Counted from the stretch's first letter, positions 24,137 through 38,312 are shown. The stretch is DNA of 64,000 bases from Russula earlei (GCA_025769875.1 JAGFNK010000034.1:62001-126000); one strand, 5' to 3'. Translations and numbers: made by a program. Notes: generated by a model not told the origin, from the letters alone.

Positions 24137-25326
24137 CTAGAATTTGAACACCTGGTCCTCGGTATATCCCAGCTCCTTGAGGATGCCGCCAACAGCGCCC
24201 TGCTTCATGCCATCCTTCTGCCCAGCAACCGCATTGATCTGTCCGGGGGGACCTGTCCGCCCACGACGCAAGGAAGATCCTCCAGAGTCAGCACGGACGC
24301 GGGTGCGGGACGGAGCGCAGAGGGAAGTAAAGAGGGGGGGGGGGGGTCCGAGGACGGGTGGCAACGCAACGCACCGCATATGAGCACCTTGATCTTGTTC
24401 CCCTCTTTGGCGGGGGGGACGTGGGCCTTGATGAGCTCGCGACTCACGTACCCCGAAGCACCAGTCCAACCGGCGGGGGGGCTATCGAGCGTATGCACGA
24501 CGCGGAACGTGTTCGGGTGCGCGCGCTCGAGCGCGGCGAGCTCGTCGCGAAGGAGGATGTCCGCTTCCGACACGTTGGCGTAGAGCAAGGTGTAGCGCGT
24601 TCTGTTCCCGCTGTCGTTCAGCGCGTGGTGGAGCAGCTGGTAAAGCGGCGTGATGCCCGAGCCGCCGCCGATGAGCGCGACGTGGTCAAACTCGTTCGCT
24701 TTGCGCCGCGGCGGTCACTTGAGAAAAGCGAGCGCGTGGAGAGAGGGAGGCGTAGGCGCACCTTGGTAGGCGAACTTGGAGATGGGACCCTTGATGGCGA
24801 GCGTGTCGCCCGGCTGGAGTCGTTCGTGTACGTACTTGCTGATCACGCCTTTGTCATACTTCTTGATCAGCAGCACGAGCTCGCCCTCTTGGTCCGGGCT
24901 CGAGATGGGCGTGTACGGGCGCACGGCGAGGTTTCCCTTCTTGTCTACAGGCGCGCCCTCCGCGCCCTCGGACGGACGGACGACGACGAGAGACGTGACG
25001 GGGGAGAGCGCCGCGCCGCCGTTGGGCAGCTCAAAGACGAAGCGCGCGGTGTTGTAGTTGTACGGCTCGATCGCCTTGAGTTTGAGATCGAGGAAGCGCT
25101 CCGGGTCCAGCGCCGATTTGTCCTGCTTCGGCTTTGTCTTGGTCGGCGACGAGGAGAATGGCGATGGCGAGCCACCGAGGTACAGGTACGTGGCGAGCCC
25201 CGCGAGGCCCACGCCGCCCAGATAGAATGGAAGGTTGGACGACTTGGTAGATCCCCCACCGCCGGTGGAGAAGTGGCGCACGGGGACGGGGCGCAGGATG
25301 CGTGTGGCTAAACGGAGGGAGGACAT
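24137..25326 (-). CDS. MCR1: NADH-cytochrome b5 reductase, mitochondrial (Mcr1 type)
   Basis: Flavoprotein that passes electrons from NADH to cytochrome b5 or small carriers at the mitochondrial outer membrane and intermembrane space. Complement exons: 24762-25326, 24375-24698, 24137-24252 (334 residues, normal length). Seen: an Arg/Ser-rich presequence (MSSLRLATRILRPVPVRHFS), a hydrophobic anchor (FYLGGVGLAGLATYLYLG), the FAD motif RPYTPIS, the NAD(P) motif GGGSGITPLYQLL, LLYANVSEADILLRDEL, and ICGPPGQINA. The C-terminus ELGYTEDQVFKF matches the family. A 317-codon frame on the opposite strand is antisense shadow. Start chosen at the Met opening the presequence. Confidence 0.95.
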
Positions 25327-25466
25327 GGGGTGCGGTGGTCGGTGGTGTTGAGCTGATATCAGCGTGAGTGACCGGGCCGGCAACTTTCGCGTCTCTGCAC
25401 CATCCAACAACCTTCGAGTAAAAAGAGCGGCTCAAGTACTACGTATCAAAGACTCTACGCAATTCT

Positions 25467-26118
25467 TCATGACGCTTGAACACCGTTACCGGGCGCCGTC
25501 AGCATCCACGCTCCCCGCGCCTTCGCCAGGCTCCGTCTCCACCTATCACCTACAGACCGCGCGCTTACCCCATCATCTGGAACCTTCCCTGTTTCCACGT
25601 ATCTCGTCAGCCAAGACTGGGCTATTGCAAAGTCGCTCCTCAGCCGTCCATGAGCTGCAATTATCCCATCTATGGCCCCCACCGCCGCCTTGCTCTCGGT
25701 CCCATCCCACACGCGGATGACTTCCCGGAGGCGGGCACACGATTTTCGTACCTCTGCGACGCCGACAGCATTAGACGTGTCCTGCAACGAGATGGCCAAT
25801 AGCGATAGTTCGGGAATGTCTTTGTTGTCCCTGTACACACGTAAGATGGTCTAACTGGCAGCGAGAGAAAAAAAAAAGAAGGGGAGAACGGAAGGGGCTG
25901 CTTCCACTCGGGCCCGGAGCGCCCGCCAATGCCGTCGGCGAAGTAAAGTGAAGTGAAGGCGGGGCACCCACAAGGCACGTTTCATGTCGGACAACGTCGA
26001 AGCGGCCACAGCTAGGTAAGGTATGGACCATTTGCGTGGAGAAATCCGTCGAGTCCTTGTCATTCAGGTCGACGATGTCTTGAAAGACACGGCGATCGAT
26101 GACATTTTCCGAGGTGCA
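25467..26118 (-). pseudogene. Degenerate Ypd1-like histidine phosphotransfer (HPt) gene
   Basis: Ypd1 carries phosphate from hybrid histidine kinases to response regulators above the HOG MAPK. Pieces on the complement: about 26118-26010 reading VIDRRVFQDIVDLNDKDSTD then FSTQ; up to 25972 reading LSDMKRAL; and 25830-25467 reading DNKDIPELSLLAISLQDTSN then AVGVAEVRKSCARLR. These align in order with Ypd1 (IDxxVFxQILELDD, FS..IVW, TFEDMDxAL, KDLPxLSSLGHFLKGSSA..LG...V..SC). Two defects: the first and second pieces are in different frames, and the phospho-acceptor His of HFLKGSS is replaced (ISLQDTS). A start codon was not located. It is probably a non-functional or pseudo-HPt copy. Its 3' end is 140 bp from the Mcr1 start. 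Confidence 0.5.
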
Positions 26119-26374
26119 CTGCTGAGAACATCAGAGATGTGAATACGTCCGCCCACCCCGCGATGGCGTGCACAGGCAAAGCACCGAGACGACACACACT
26201 TGACTTGTCGCGGGCTCGACAAAGGTCATGATCTGACGTTTTTGCGTGGACCGACGAATGAAGCGAATCTTATCTCGCTGGAGGGATGAAGGGGAGACAG
26301 GCTTTAGTTGTACAGTACCCCCATCTACCGTAAATATGAGGAATTGGAGATGTAGGAACACAGTAGAGTGGCGT

Positions 26375-26645
26375 CTAGCACCTGCCGTGCTCATTTGACT
26401 TATTTTGTCCGGCGGTGGTGTTCTCACACAACACACCTTTTTGGCCTTGGATCTCCGTTTTGGTGTAAACGTAATAGAGCCCCGCCCCCGTAACTGCCAC
26501 CCTCCAGAGTGTGGTCCCTTCGGCTGAAGAAACGTACAACGCGCTGTTCTGTGTGTCGCGCACCCACGGATAGAAAGGCCGAGGAGGGGTGAGCACGGAT
26601 TCGGCTCTCCAATGATCCAATAGGTTTACTCACCGCAGCAGCCAT
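26375..26645 (-). CDS. Possible small membrane protein, unknown
   Basis: A likely spliced gene: MAAA, then an intron with GTGAGT donor (from about 26633), then an exon reading ALYVSSAEGTTLWRVAVTGA followed by GLYYVYTKTEIQGQK. VAVTGAGLYYVYT could be a short membrane segment. The 3' boundary is uncertain; another donor, GTGTGT, follows QGQK. The family is not recognised. Confidence 0.25.
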
Positions 26646-26699
26646 CGTCGTCTGTCTGGCACGAGGCAGCGGAAATTGGTCAAACAAACTCACTCTCCG

Positions 26700-28130
26700 T
26701 TCGTTGTCGTACGCGGAGGACGTTCTTTCCCCTTTCTCCTCGCATTGTTCAGCAAGACAGCATTGCAGATTTTTGTCAGGTGGCCTTCATCAGGTGGACA
26801 TGATGGAGTCAAAGATTGTACGCGATAAGGAAACGCCTGTAGTAATGTGTCACCGATTTGATGAAGACCGGGATGAGTAACGTAGACCCCTCTTCCTGGA
26901 AGCTGTCCATGCGGAGTTGTAACGTCTACGTCTCCTCGACCTGACCGACCTGACCGTTTGACGCGCTACATCTTTAAGCCCCAAGCCTCGAGGATGACCG
27001 CCACTGTTGTCACTAAGGCACCGGCAGGGCTGGGAATAACTTGCCCCTCATACGTAGCTAAGCTTTTTATGCAAAAGTCCATACAAAAGTCATACGAACA
27101 GTCCTACTATAGTAATATAGTGTATTTCTTGTTGGCCGACTCGCGCCCCTGTAGCTGGGAGACGTGATGAAACGGTTTGTTTTCCTTGCACCTTGTGCCT
27201 GTATGTCATACCAATGACACATTTGGTCTGTGAAAGCCGTGTCAACAAGTGCCACAATAACCAGCCATTTGCCAGTCAGTGGTCGTACTTCTGTTGTAGG
27301 AGACGTCTCAAGGCTTAATGACCAAACTCGGGTCGGTGGGACGGAAGACAGTTCTGAAAATCTGTATATTCGATTCTGTGAATAAGCCCGTAGATTGTCG
27401 CATTCGCTCACAGGTGTGATGGGCGTTTTGCTCCACAAGGGATTGACGCAGATGCCGGCAGACTGTCATAATCGATGTCTGAACAGACGACATTTGTAGG
27501 ACTCCAAAGAAGAGCATGTTCAGAGATTGATTGGGGCAGAAAAACTGCCCCGCCCCGCCATCAACCGGGCATGTCTTGGTGGTTCTGCAACTGAGTCTTG
27601 GTATCCATAGTTCCTGCGAGTCTGATCCCAATGAGGGAAGACCCATTTGGTTTTTGCTTATACCTGAGTATTCTAAATACTGTAGTGCATTCACAGGTCA
27701 TGAAAAAAGTCCATGGCAAACAGGCATCTATTTCCCAAGAAGGACAGTCAAGTCATTGAGTAGCTTGTGTCATCTCAAGGGATCAGAACAAAAGAGATCT
27801 TTCTGTAGAAAAGTGACATGAGGGTTGCATCAAGGGTAGGGCATCTGTCTGGAAGCATCAACTCCAATGTGCCATATTATCAATGATTCTGATGATGAGT
27901 ACAAACAAACTCAACAGGCTCTTGTCTCCAGGGTCTGACAGATCTGCACATGCTGATTCTTCTTCCCATCTTCATATTAGATGGCCACTGCATAGTTGGG
28001 GGGACCTCCTTGTCCATCAACGGCAAATGACAATTATGTCCATCTTTGTGCAGTCACTCCCAGAAAGTCTCAGTGACATCCCATAAAGTCGATGGCAGAA
28101 TGCTTAGATGGGGGTCGCATAAAATATCAC
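26700..28130. repeat. Decayed repeat DNA upstream of HOG1
   Basis: From about 27500 to 28090 the DNA is strikingly CpG-poor and TpG/CpA-rich like the 5.7-10.5 kb elements, and frames are broken (INDSDDEYKQTQQALVSRV then a stop, near 27880-27940). 26700-27500 is intermediate. No transposase motif is recognisable. I read it as an old transposon relic by composition only. Confidence 0.4.
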
Positions 28131-28310
28131 ATGAGGATAGGATAGGATCTCTGACAAGGGCCACTGTGTAATATGTTTCCGTGCGTTATGTCTTGTGTGG
28201 AGAGATAGATTACGTTTAGAGATGGTGGTACAGCATGACGTCGAAAAGATTTTTCAGATAACCAACCACCTCCACTCGAGCCCCTATTCCCTCTGCCTTT
28301 ACCCTTCCCC

Positions 28311-30182
<1,872 letters not shown>

Positions 30183-31562
30183 TCACATGCATCCATGTTC
30201 ACGTGCCCACCCAAGCAGAAAGAACGCCAGAAGATGATGGGAAAGTTGTCTTGTGTATGTATGTAATACACGACGTAGTGTACGTTATATGGCACAAACG
30301 GGCAGGGACATGCGATTACTTTTGCCGCCGCTTTTGCATCTCTCCATTTCATTTTCTTTCTGGACAGGAATAGTTCTCTTGGTAGAGTAGAGAGTGGATG
30401 ATGACATGCGTATGTTTACAATACACGGTTAATATAATCTACGCGACTTGGAGAGGTGGATACTGTCAATTTTCTCCCCAACTGATCAATGGAGTTAGCT
30501 ACCTAGCAAAGTCATGAGTTCGACTTTCCTTACACCTAGAATTCACCCAGAAAAACGTAGCACCTGTTCCTTAACAATATGATCCCTCAGATCCGTATGT
30601 CGGAAAGATTAGAATTAAATTATTTCCAAATTAAAATATAATCGCATTATAATGGCCTCCCAAATTTCCGACATTTTTTACAACCCAACCACCACCTCCG
30701 CCATGCCTCTTTTTTGTGATGCACTCTCACGATGCGATTACTGGACCAAAGACATGGTCAAGTGGCGTAATTCTGGTGGCGTGACATACACAATATTAAT
30801 GCGTCCGTCGGATCGTGTCCGCCCAGAGTGATTGACGCACATCATGTCTAACAGTGAACCGAAAAAGGATTGTATCATGGTGTTGCTGGAAGTGCATTTT
30901 GACCCGAACAAGACTCTGGCTTGAAGCATTTTGCCTTCTGCGGGGAAGTGAACAAGGTCATGCCTTCGGTCAATCGGTCCCTTCTAGCCTGCCAATGTCT
31001 CGTAGGTCGGTGACATCGCTCTAGTGACTTCAACAATGCAACACTCTTCCCTTCCATATCTCATTTGGCTACATATTCATATTCGACTACATTCATGACA
31101 ACTCATTTCAGTTCGTCGCATCCGACTCGCGTTTGCCATGATGACATCCATACTTACGACCCCACCAAACTGAAGACCAGGATCCGGGGCGCATTTTCAT
31201 TCGGTCTCATATGATGCTTCATCACCAGTGCGTACGACATCGAACATCTGGTCCTCGGCCTGTCATCTCTTATGCCAGAAGAGAAAGATGTTGGTTCTAA
31301 ATTGCCTGAATGTTCATGTTTTCTTCGCTCAGAAGGATAAGTTATGGATCGCTACGTCGGGTGCCACAAGTTGTTCACAAGGATGAAATAGACAGGCCTG
31401 CTGGTATATTGGTTGCTCGGCCGCCACATTTGCAGTCCTAGTTTCATGGAATCACCTTTTCAGCAGGTATAATGCCCCAAGAGTAGCTTACACGCTCCTC
31501 AGGGTGTACACGCCTCTCCCAGTTCTTTGGCAAGCAGTACGTTACCTCCAGTCGTTTCTGAC
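30183..31562. other. Intergenic region HOG1 / aspartic protease
   Basis: 1.4 kb without a supportable gene. Contains the inverted-repeat element at 30597-30674. The last few hundred bases upstream of 31563 are the protease promoter. Confidence 0.4.
30597..30674. repeat. Short AT-rich element with 10-bp inverted ends (MITE-like)
   Basis: ATGTCGGAAA at 30597-30606 and TTTCCGACAT at 30665-30674 are perfect inverted repeats around an A-T rich core of 58 bp containing TTAAATTATT and TATAATCGCATTATAA. Size and form fit a tiny miniature inverted-repeat element or a hairpin. No clear target duplication was found. Confidence 0.45.
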
Positions 31563-33132
31563 ATGTACTTCTTGTCAGCCTTGGTCTTCGCCCTACTTCC
31601 CCTCCTTACCGCAGTTGTCCCGCTGGTTGTACTACCTCTCCCTTCTCAGAGTACTGCGGTCCCCATCGCCAAGCGCGGCGGACTTAAAGGAGTTGGTGGT
31701 CTCTCCAAATCAAGGAGTCTGGTCAGGCACTCAATGGCGTAAAGTTTCCTGATTTTACATGCTGCCCTCATCCAACACATTTACAGAAAGATCAAAACTC
31801 GTATAACTGCACACAAGAAAAATACTGGGATGGGACACCCCCTTGCAGGAGGAATTAAACACTTGGGCAAGCGTGACACTGGTAGCAACCTCTTGACCGA
31901 CGACAGTGCTCTGTTGTGGTATGGTTCCATATCAATCGGCACTCAGGCCGATTCATTCACTGGTATTATCTTATCTTATCTGCTTTAAAAAATCCGTCGT
32001 CTGACGGGCGTTTTTATGCAGTAGACTTCGATACTGGCAGCAGCGATCTCTTCGTGCCCTCCTCGAACTGTCAGTCGAGCTGCTCGGGACATAAGACATA
32101 TGACCCGTCTGCAAGCACCAACTCGCAGGATCTTGGAGTTTCGTTTGAACTGACTTTTGGAGATGGCTCCTCTGGCCGCGGCGAGAAATTTTCGGACGTC
32201 GTACGCATTGCAGGCCTGACTGTATGCAAAATCTCTTCCTTTTCGCTACATAAAAGCAGTGATCCATCACCACAGGCTAACAGTCAGGTACTCGGACTCG
32301 TAACCGAATATTCCATAGAATTTCAAAGCACTCAATTCCCTCCAGACGGCCTGATGGGTCTGGGCTTCGAGTCTATATCTGTCTTTAATGCATCTCCGCC
32401 TTTCCAGACCCTCATCTCCGACAAAGTATTGACCTCTCCCATCTTCGGATTTAAGCTTGCAACCTCCGCCTCCGAGCTCTTCCTTGGTGGTGTGAACGAT
32501 GCCCTTTTTACGGGTGACTTCGCCTGGGTCCCCCTGTCCAATGCGGTTTGCCATCCGAAAGTGTCAATCCCATGTTAAGTCTAATACGTACCTTTTCCGA
32601 TTAGGGCTTCTGGCAGGCCCCGTTCGATGGTATCTCTGTGGACGGAAACTCTGTAGTGGGACAGACTGAGGCGATCTTCGACACGGGCAGCACTCAGATC
32701 ATTGGCGACCCCGACGGCATCAGGGCACTTTTCGCGGCGATTCCTGGCGCCTCGCCATCGGCCGGTGATGACAATAGCTACACCAGTACGTTGTGAAGTT
32801 CTGCAGATCGGTCACTGCGCACGCTCATCTCTCATTTCTTCAGTCCCTTGCGACTTGAATCCTTCTATCTCCATCTCTGTTGGAGGCAGGGAAGTCGAGA
32901 TTTCTCCTGCTTCGTTCAATCTTGGTCCTGTTTCTGAAGGTTCTAGTACCTGCGTGGCCGGTGCGTCTGCAGACCCAAATCTCACGGGCCGTACGTTGGC
33001 CATCGCTCTCCCTATGAGCCGAGCTGACAACAGGACATAGTGTTCTGGATTCTCGGTGATGTTTTCCTACAAAATGTTTACTCTGCTTGGGATGTAGGCA
33101 ATGTCCGGATTGGATTCGCTACTCTTTCTTGA
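31563..33132 (+). CDS. Secreted pepsin-like aspartic protease (A1 family)
   Basis: Extracellular or vacuolar endopeptidase of acid pH. Exons: 31563-31738, 31787-31962, 32022-32221, 32276-32545, 32605-32785, 32844-32990, 33041-33132; 413 residues, all in phase. Seen: signal peptide [20 protein letters not shown], a basic propeptide with KR sites, first active site [17 protein letters not shown], second active site [14 protein letters not shown], two cysteine pairs, and the C-terminal [19 protein letters not shown] typical of the family. The flap reads [10 protein letters not shown] without the usual Tyr at the expected place, so specificity may differ. It ends 108 bp before the methyltransferase start codon. 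Confidence 0.95.
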
Positions 33133-33240
33133 ATGTCAATCGCTTCGTTGTGTTGTGGGCTATGAAAGTTGGCGGGTCGATCGGCCCGGATGTCTCCCGC
33201 CGACCTCGCCTTACCTTGCAACTCAATGTCGACAGGTTCA

Positions 33241-36200
33241 ATGAATCCTCAGCGCCAACGCCGCCCGACAGCGTGGGAAGTTAGCTTCCCGGATGAGTCC
33301 AGTGAAGGTGACAACGATGAACAGGACAAAGGAGCAGAGCAGGAACATGAAAGGCGGGAAGATGACTTGCCCGCTCTGAACAGCAAACGCAAGACTTATG
33401 GAAATAGGGACGATCGTGTGCGCCAATTTCATCCTACCTTCTTCTTGTCTTTTATTTGTCTGGAATATAATAGCCAGCGAAACGTCACAACCGAGAATCT
33501 CCATTGCCACACCGGGAAGTGGGGGATAAGCAAGAGGACGATAGGCATGAGTCGTTATATTATACCCCGCGCCAAGACGAGTTCCACGAGTCTGCACCCG
33601 ACATCGCGTTCCTTCTCGGCGAATCCGACGGGCCTCTCCCCCTCACCCCGGCCAACACGGAAGAGGATAAGCCAATCCGCTTGTTACACGACTGGGCTGT
33701 CTTTGATGCACGCCCGAGTAAGGCCAAGGGCGGTGCGCTTGCACTCGCGTTGATTTCTTTGCACGGGCTCGATGATATCTTGGACAGTGTAGATGTTGGA
33801 TGTGCGCCTGAGGCCGCGGGTTCTGCTTCCCCGTATTTTGAGAATGAGGAAGATGCCGGCCAGGAGGATGATGGTGATTATGACGATGACGACGATGGTG
33901 CCGAAGAGGAAGAGGGGACACCCGTGTCAATGCGTTTGAGGCTTGGGGCTTTGTTGAGGTATACGATCGATTATACCAAGCGCGACGAGTACGTGCTTCA
34001 CTCCCTTGTGGGCAATGGAATGGCGTTGATGCGCTGACATTGGCATGCCAGCCCAATCTATCTAGAGACAACCGTGGCTTGGTACATCCTCGGTGCTCCT
34101 GCGCCAGAGTACCGCGCGCTCTTCGTGCCATTTTTTCGAGCCCACAGAATCGCACAGATCCTCGTGTGTGCGCTCATACGCGACCAACGTACCTCTCTCG
34201 ATGCTTTTCTCGCTGAGCTCCAGCTCACGGACTGGACGGTCATGGACGACATCAATAACCGCCTGCCGGACATGCGCGACATACAGGATGCGGTACGTCG
34301 TCCTTAATCTCAATGAATTAGCCCCTCCTCGCCTATCTAACGACGGGTCGTGACGCGGGGGCAGATCCCGGCAATCCTTGCTGCCCTCGACACGCTCGAT
34401 GACCACAGGGCGCGTACCCTGCGCAGTACTCCCATCCTTCGACTCATCCTTGCCTCACCCGATAGTGGCGGCCGTAACGTTTCGACATCGACACTGACAT
34501 CGTATTCTTCGGGCTTGCGCCACCATCCACGCATACCAGCGCGCCGGTTGCCGCTCCGGGTCTTCACGGGTGTCAGCAACCCTGATACTGCCGTCCTGCG
34601 CCCTGAAAACCAACAACCGACGCATGTCACACCGCGCGTCGCCGCGCTTGCCACGGGCCTGTTCCGCGAGCAACTCGTTGTCCTTGGCCGGAAGCTACCC
34701 GCGCCTCGTTTATGGAGGGGTGCTGGTACGGCCATTAGCAAGAAGGAGAGGGTCATTTTGGTGCGCGCCCTTGCGATGGCCCTTTGCGCCGAGGGCACGC
34801 AGAACATCGAAGCGCCCGTAAGTTGGCGTTTACACCCACGCAGGCCGTTTATGTACCGCGTGGCATTGTGCGATGTGCGAGGCTTGATTCCCAAAGCCGT
34901 CTTCGAGGTGCGTTGTCGTATTTCGAAGACGTGATATGTGCCTGAGCAGTGTGGGGGGTCATGGTTCAGGTCGGTGATGTCGTACTGGTGCCTATCGGAG
35001 AGGACGATACAAAGAGGGGTCATAAGCCGGTGTCGCTACCTGAGATTCCCGATGCGACGCCGCAAGATGCTCGTCTTGTGGATTATTTCTGGTACGTTTC
35101 TCTGTTGGGGTTAGTGTGGCATGAATGACAGAATATTTTATATAGGTTCGGTCGCGTCGTGCATATCAATGGAGAGGACGAGCGCGTACATGTACAATGG
35201 TTTGACCACGCTTCCAATACGTTCCTCGACGATATCGCGGACCCGCGCGAATTGTTCCTTACCCCATTGTGTGATACACTACCCCTGACAACGCTTTGCG
35301 GTACCGTCTCGGTCGCTGACCTGTCTGGCGTTACCACTGTGAAGGACGACTTTGATGGCTACTTCTTTCGGTGAGTTCGTGCTCGTCTTCCTCTCCAACC
35401 AGCTTATGTCTTGCTGATGGGTAAGCTGAGGTTCCTGTATGATAAGAAGGACGCATCGTTCACGGACCTGCCGCCCCCCGTCGACGCGCACGCCGCCCCC
35501 GATCCTCCGCAGAATTGTTCCATCTGTGCGCGCTGCGAAGAAGAGGATATACGAGCCCACGGACGAATTGTACGCATGGCTGGTGCAGTCACCGGCGTCG
35601 CGATCCGCGGCGCAACGTTCCACGTAGGAGACTTCGCCCTTCTGCGCGCAGAACAGGGGCCTGCCCGAATCGTGCAAATCATTGGTTTGTATTCTGGAGA
35701 CCCAGTATGGGCCAAGGTACAGCTCCTTGGGCGCGTGTCGGATCTCGTGAATTTGCTGCCCGATGACGAGTTAAGGGACGAAGTGCGTCTTTTTCTGTTC
35801 TTCTACAACCTGGCCTTCACTTCTCCCTAGCGCCACTTGTTCTTCACGGACGAGATCGAGGACGTTCCGCTAGATGATGTGCTGGTGCAGTGCTACGTCT
35901 TGCACCGAGATCTTATCTTCGACGCGGACCTGTGGGCCGCACTTGGAGCGGAGTACTTTTACTATAGGTACCGTTTCAAACGGAGTTTTCCTGCATCGTG
36001 GGACGAACGTGAGCCACTCGAAGAGAGCGCGGGCTTCGGATGCGAAACTTGCGCGTATGCACTGCAGGCACGTGTCGCCGAAGCCATGTCATTTGGCGAG
36101 GAGGCACGGAAACAGAAACTCAGGGCATTTGATGTATTTGCGGGTGCCGGGGCAATGAGCTTGGGCATGGAGAATGCAACAGGCGGCATGAAGACGACGC

Positions 36201-38176
36201 ATGCTGTCGAAATTTCCCCTAGCGCAGCGCAAACACTGAGGTATGCGCGCGACATTGTCGCCTCGAGGTGGATTTGGGGGCATGCCCCAACCACGCACCT
36301 GAAAATGTGTTTTTTTATCAGGCTCAACTCTCCGAATACGGTTGTGTACAACCAGTGCGTGAATGTGTTACTGCGGTATGCTGTCAAGTCGTACCGTGGC
36401 ATACTTGAGGAGGACGACATACCAAACGACATATTAAATAAGACCAGGCTGCCGCCACCACCGCGACCGGGTGACATCGATGTGATTACGGCTGGTTTCC
36501 CCTGGTGCGTCATCATCTTCTGGATAACGTCTCCTCGCTAACACGCAAGGGGAACCCATTAGCCAGCCTCACTCGCAGTTGAACATGTTCCAGAAGGCGA
36601 ACGACGTCAAGACCAACCTGATCCTGAATCTTCTCTCCTGGGTCGACTTCTTGCAACCGAGGTATTGCATCTTTGAGAACGTGCGCGGATTCCTGAGTTA
36701 CAACCTCAATGCGATCCAAGTTGACAAGCACCGCACGGGGGGTGGGATCAGCATGGGCGGACTTAAGTTCCTCGTGCACGCCATGCTCGCTATGAAGTAT
36801 GTCATCGGTCTCCTTCTGTTTCATGGTCGTCGCCAGGACCTGCTCATGAACATCCGCTTCCCGTACATATCGTGTAGCTATCAGGTCCGGTTTTGCTTGC
36901 TGCAGGCTGCCCACTATGGTACTCCGCAGACCCGTGTGCGATTCTTTCTTTTTGGAGCGCGGCACGGGTACCCGCTGCTTGTTGCACCACAACCAACGCA
37001 TGACTTTCCTCGGACGCATAGACTCGAGGTTCGTTTCCCGAATGGCGACATTGCGCAGGCCGTGCATGCTGAGGCGGGCACCGCGCCATTCAAGTTCGTC
37101 ACGATAGACGATGCCATTAGCGACCTCCCACGGTTCGATTGGTGCGGATCCTCTCATCCATATTCATCCTCTTTCGCTTCGCTCTCTTAGATGAACTCTT
37201 GCGAAACAAAAATGTAGGATGAACCCGAACCTGAGACGTCTGCCAGCACAGAAGGAGAATGAGGCATGCCAACGTGCGGTCCATATTCCGGTGTTCTTGT
37301 GCGACCAAGAGAAACCGTACGTTGGTATCAGAGGCGCAGCGAAGTACCAACATGCACCGCGCACGACATTCCAAGTTTGGTGCCGTAAGGATGGCACAAA
37401 GGACCTGCAGCACGTTACGCGGACGTTGAAACCTGCGACGGTGGAACGGTAAGTGCGCCACGTACGGGACATATACTGCGCGTACGCTGAATGGTCTGGA
37501 TTCCGTGCCGCTTTCAGCGTTGTCAATATTCCCCTGACTGCCCGCGCGGATTATCGCTGTACGTACGCCCTTTTCCATTGCTCTCGGTTTGCTGAGGCTT
37601 TGCACTACCCAGCGCTGGAAAAGGAACATTGGCAGTGGCAGTTCTCCGATCCAGCGTCTGCAATCGCAAGGAAGGGCTTTCGGCCAGGTACCAGCAAGTT
37701 CTGAAACGCACGAGGAAAATGATACTGATATTAATATATTTCCAAGGACTGTATGGGAGGTTGGACAGAAACTACGTTTTTCAAACGACAGTCACGAATG
37801 TGGAGCCGACTGCCAAGCAGTCTCGCGTATTGAACCCATATGTACATTGGTGTCACTGCTCATGAACTATCACTCACTCTCTTTCTGGTCTTGTAGTGCC
37901 ATCGGATGGTCACTGTCCGGGAACTAGCTCGCTCTCAAGGTTTCCCAGACTCTTTTGTCTTTCAGTCGATCGGCGATAATGTTGTGACGGTGTGTTGGAT
38001 GTCTAGTCTGACCTTTTTCCCCAGGTTCTGACAAGCTTCCCTCGCAGATGCACCGACAGATCGGGAACGCAGTCCCTTGGCCCGTTGCTGCGGCCATCGG
38101 ACGTGAGTTGCGGGAAGCGCGATTGAAAAAATGGCGCAGTGACCGACAGCGACAGGATGCTATGGTCGTTGATTGA
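33241..38176 (+). CDS. DNMT1-type cytosine-5 DNA methyltransferase (RFD, two BAH, catalytic domain); two phase breaks
   Basis: Maintains 5-methylcytosine in DNA, in the nucleus. Eighteen exons: 33241-33417, 33474-33988, 34052-34292, 34365-34817, 34844-34907, 34970-35091, 35146-35370, 35431-35782, 35831-36240, 36322-36504, 36563-36796, 36878-37141, 37218-37448, 37518-37558, 37597-37687, 37747-37841, 37897-37989, 38048-38176 (about 1,305 residues). Order: acidic N-terminus, replication-foci domain (IRLLHDWAVFDARPS on), BAH1 from VGDVVLVPIG, BAH2 from FHVGDFALLRAEQ, then motif I FDVFAGAGAMSLGMENA, motif IV GFPCQ (catalytic Cys codon split by an intron at 36504/36563), motif VI FENVRG, motif VIII QTRVRFF and motif X GNAVPWPVAAAIG. 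Exon 5 is out of phase by one, and exons 14/15 clash by one; each looks like a single-base insertion or short deletion. Either sequence errors or lesions. Confidence 0.92.
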
Positions 38177-38312
38177 TAGGAAGTTGGTCATGAGTACTTG
38201 CCCACTCTCAGATTGTGTTTTTGAACTTCCTTACATATATCACCTCGAACATTCATATAAAAGATAGACCGTCCGTATAAAGAGCACAACATCCCAACAA
38301 CGTCACATTGGT

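Noticed and set aside
24358..25311. 317-codon open frame on the plus strand, rich in Arg and Glu
   Set aside because: It is the antisense of the Mcr1 exons, which carry clear FAD and NAD motifs on the other strand; the Arg/Glu bias is what antisense GC-rich coding DNA gives.
27067..27694. Two overlapping minus-strand frames of 123 and 128 codons
   Set aside because: They lie in decayed repeat DNA, without motifs or agreeing splice sites.
35431..35560. CxxCxxC cluster (CSICARC) as a possible CXXC zinc finger in the methyltransferase
   Set aside because: Only one short Cys cluster is present, without the second half of a CXXC domain; it sits in the linker between BAH domains.
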